From Chlamydiota bacterium (lineage in GTDB: Bacteria; Chlamydiota; Chlamydiia; Chlamydiales; SM23-39), in assembly GCA_027449725.1 (NCBI GenBank), contig DAIDLB010000223.1:1-6461 (forward strand): DNA of 6,461 nt, in the 5' to 3' direction. A model generated the notes under the pieces. The model saw only the letters and a list, made by a program, of their open reading frames with translations. It was not told the origin of the DNA and searched no databases. Shown one piece after another: positions 6,352-6,461 of this stretch (position 1 is its first letter; every line of letters begins with the position of its first letter). The position numbers and the translations under genes are program-made.

Positions 6352-6447
6352 TTGGGGGCTCCGTCCCCAAACCCCTGCTAAGGGAGCAAGCCCCCTTAGA
6401 ACCCCCCTGTATTTTTTATTCCACGGAGTGGAACAAAAAAACAGGGG
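6352..6447. repeat. Cluster of three GC-rich palindromes, REP/MITE-like intergenic element
   Basis: Three hairpins lie side by side. The first is TTGGGG/CCCCAA (6352-6357 with 6365-6370, 7-nt loop). The second is CTAAGGG/CCCTTAG (6378-6384 with 6393-6399, 8-nt loop). The third is a long imperfect hairpin: outer arms CCCCTGT/ACAGGGG (6404-6410 with 6441-6447), then a T-run facing an A-run, and a tip TTCCAC-GGA-GTGGAA (6419-6433). No reading frame explains it. It fills the mdh upstream region and resembles the 'GGGGGCTCCGCCCCCAAA'-style repeats seen between genes in some bacterial genomes. Whether it recurs in this genome cannot be told from one copy. It could also serve as terminator of an unseen minus-strand gene to the right. 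Confidence 0.65.
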
Positions 6448-6461
6448 ATTTTAAAGGGGCT

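Noticed and set aside
5344..6381. 345-codon open frame on the plus strand
   Set aside because: Antisense to mdh and running into the palindromic repeat. The product is Arg/Pro-rich with no recognisable domain; Mdh on the other strand is certain.
6404..6447. mdh promoter within the repeat (TTGTTC, 17 bp, AATACA on the minus strand)
   Set aside because: Each box matches consensus at only about three of six positions and overlaps the hairpin arms, so it cannot be told from chance.

Overview
The window most likely comes from a member of the Chlamydiae outside the Chlamydiaceae (an environmental or 'chlamydia-like' lineage). The main reason is the malate dehydrogenase, whose motifs (LDQNR, WGNHS, the [14 protein letters not shown] stretch, NPYG, FPCR) read like the chlamydial enzyme. 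It is paired with a citrate synthase, a gene that pathogenic Chlamydiaceae lack but that Parachlamydia-type genomes keep. This assignment is an inference from motif memory, not from a search. The sequence is moderately GC-rich and densely coding, with no RNA gene, CRISPR array, transposase or phage gene visible.

Layout, left to right. (1) Positions 2-1024 (+) hold an FAD-dependent amine oxidase of the monomeric sarcosine oxidase / N-methyltryptophan oxidase type, cut at its N-terminus by the window edge. (2) Convergent with it and overlapping its 3' end by 29 bp is a two-gene minus-strand unit: a six-helix membrane protein (2773-1952), then a second, different DAO-fold flavoprotein resembling the oxidase domain of MnmC (1955-996). 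The two are joined by an ATGA stop/start overlap. (3) A free-standing small gene for an acidic 81-residue protein (3101-2856, minus) has its own near-consensus promoter, a strong Shine-Dalgarno sequence and a strong intrinsic terminator, all in an AT-rich patch. (4) A compact minus-strand operon, mdh-gltA-pip (6318-3221), has 3 bp between mdh and gltA and an ATGA overlap between gltA and pip. (5) Upstream of mdh, up to the right edge, lies a run of GC-rich palindromes that looks like a dispersed repeat.

Function. Mdh makes oxaloacetate from malate, and citrate synthase condenses it with acetyl-CoA, so two consecutive TCA-cycle steps are co-expressed. The coupled proline iminopeptidase releases N-terminal proline from peptides and may help supply amino acids. 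The two flavoproteins are separate genes on opposite strands and need not work together. I recognise no defence system or secondary-metabolite cluster. The least explained items are the small acidic protein with its strong expression signals, the palindromic repeat, and the membrane protein translationally coupled to the MnmC-like oxidase.
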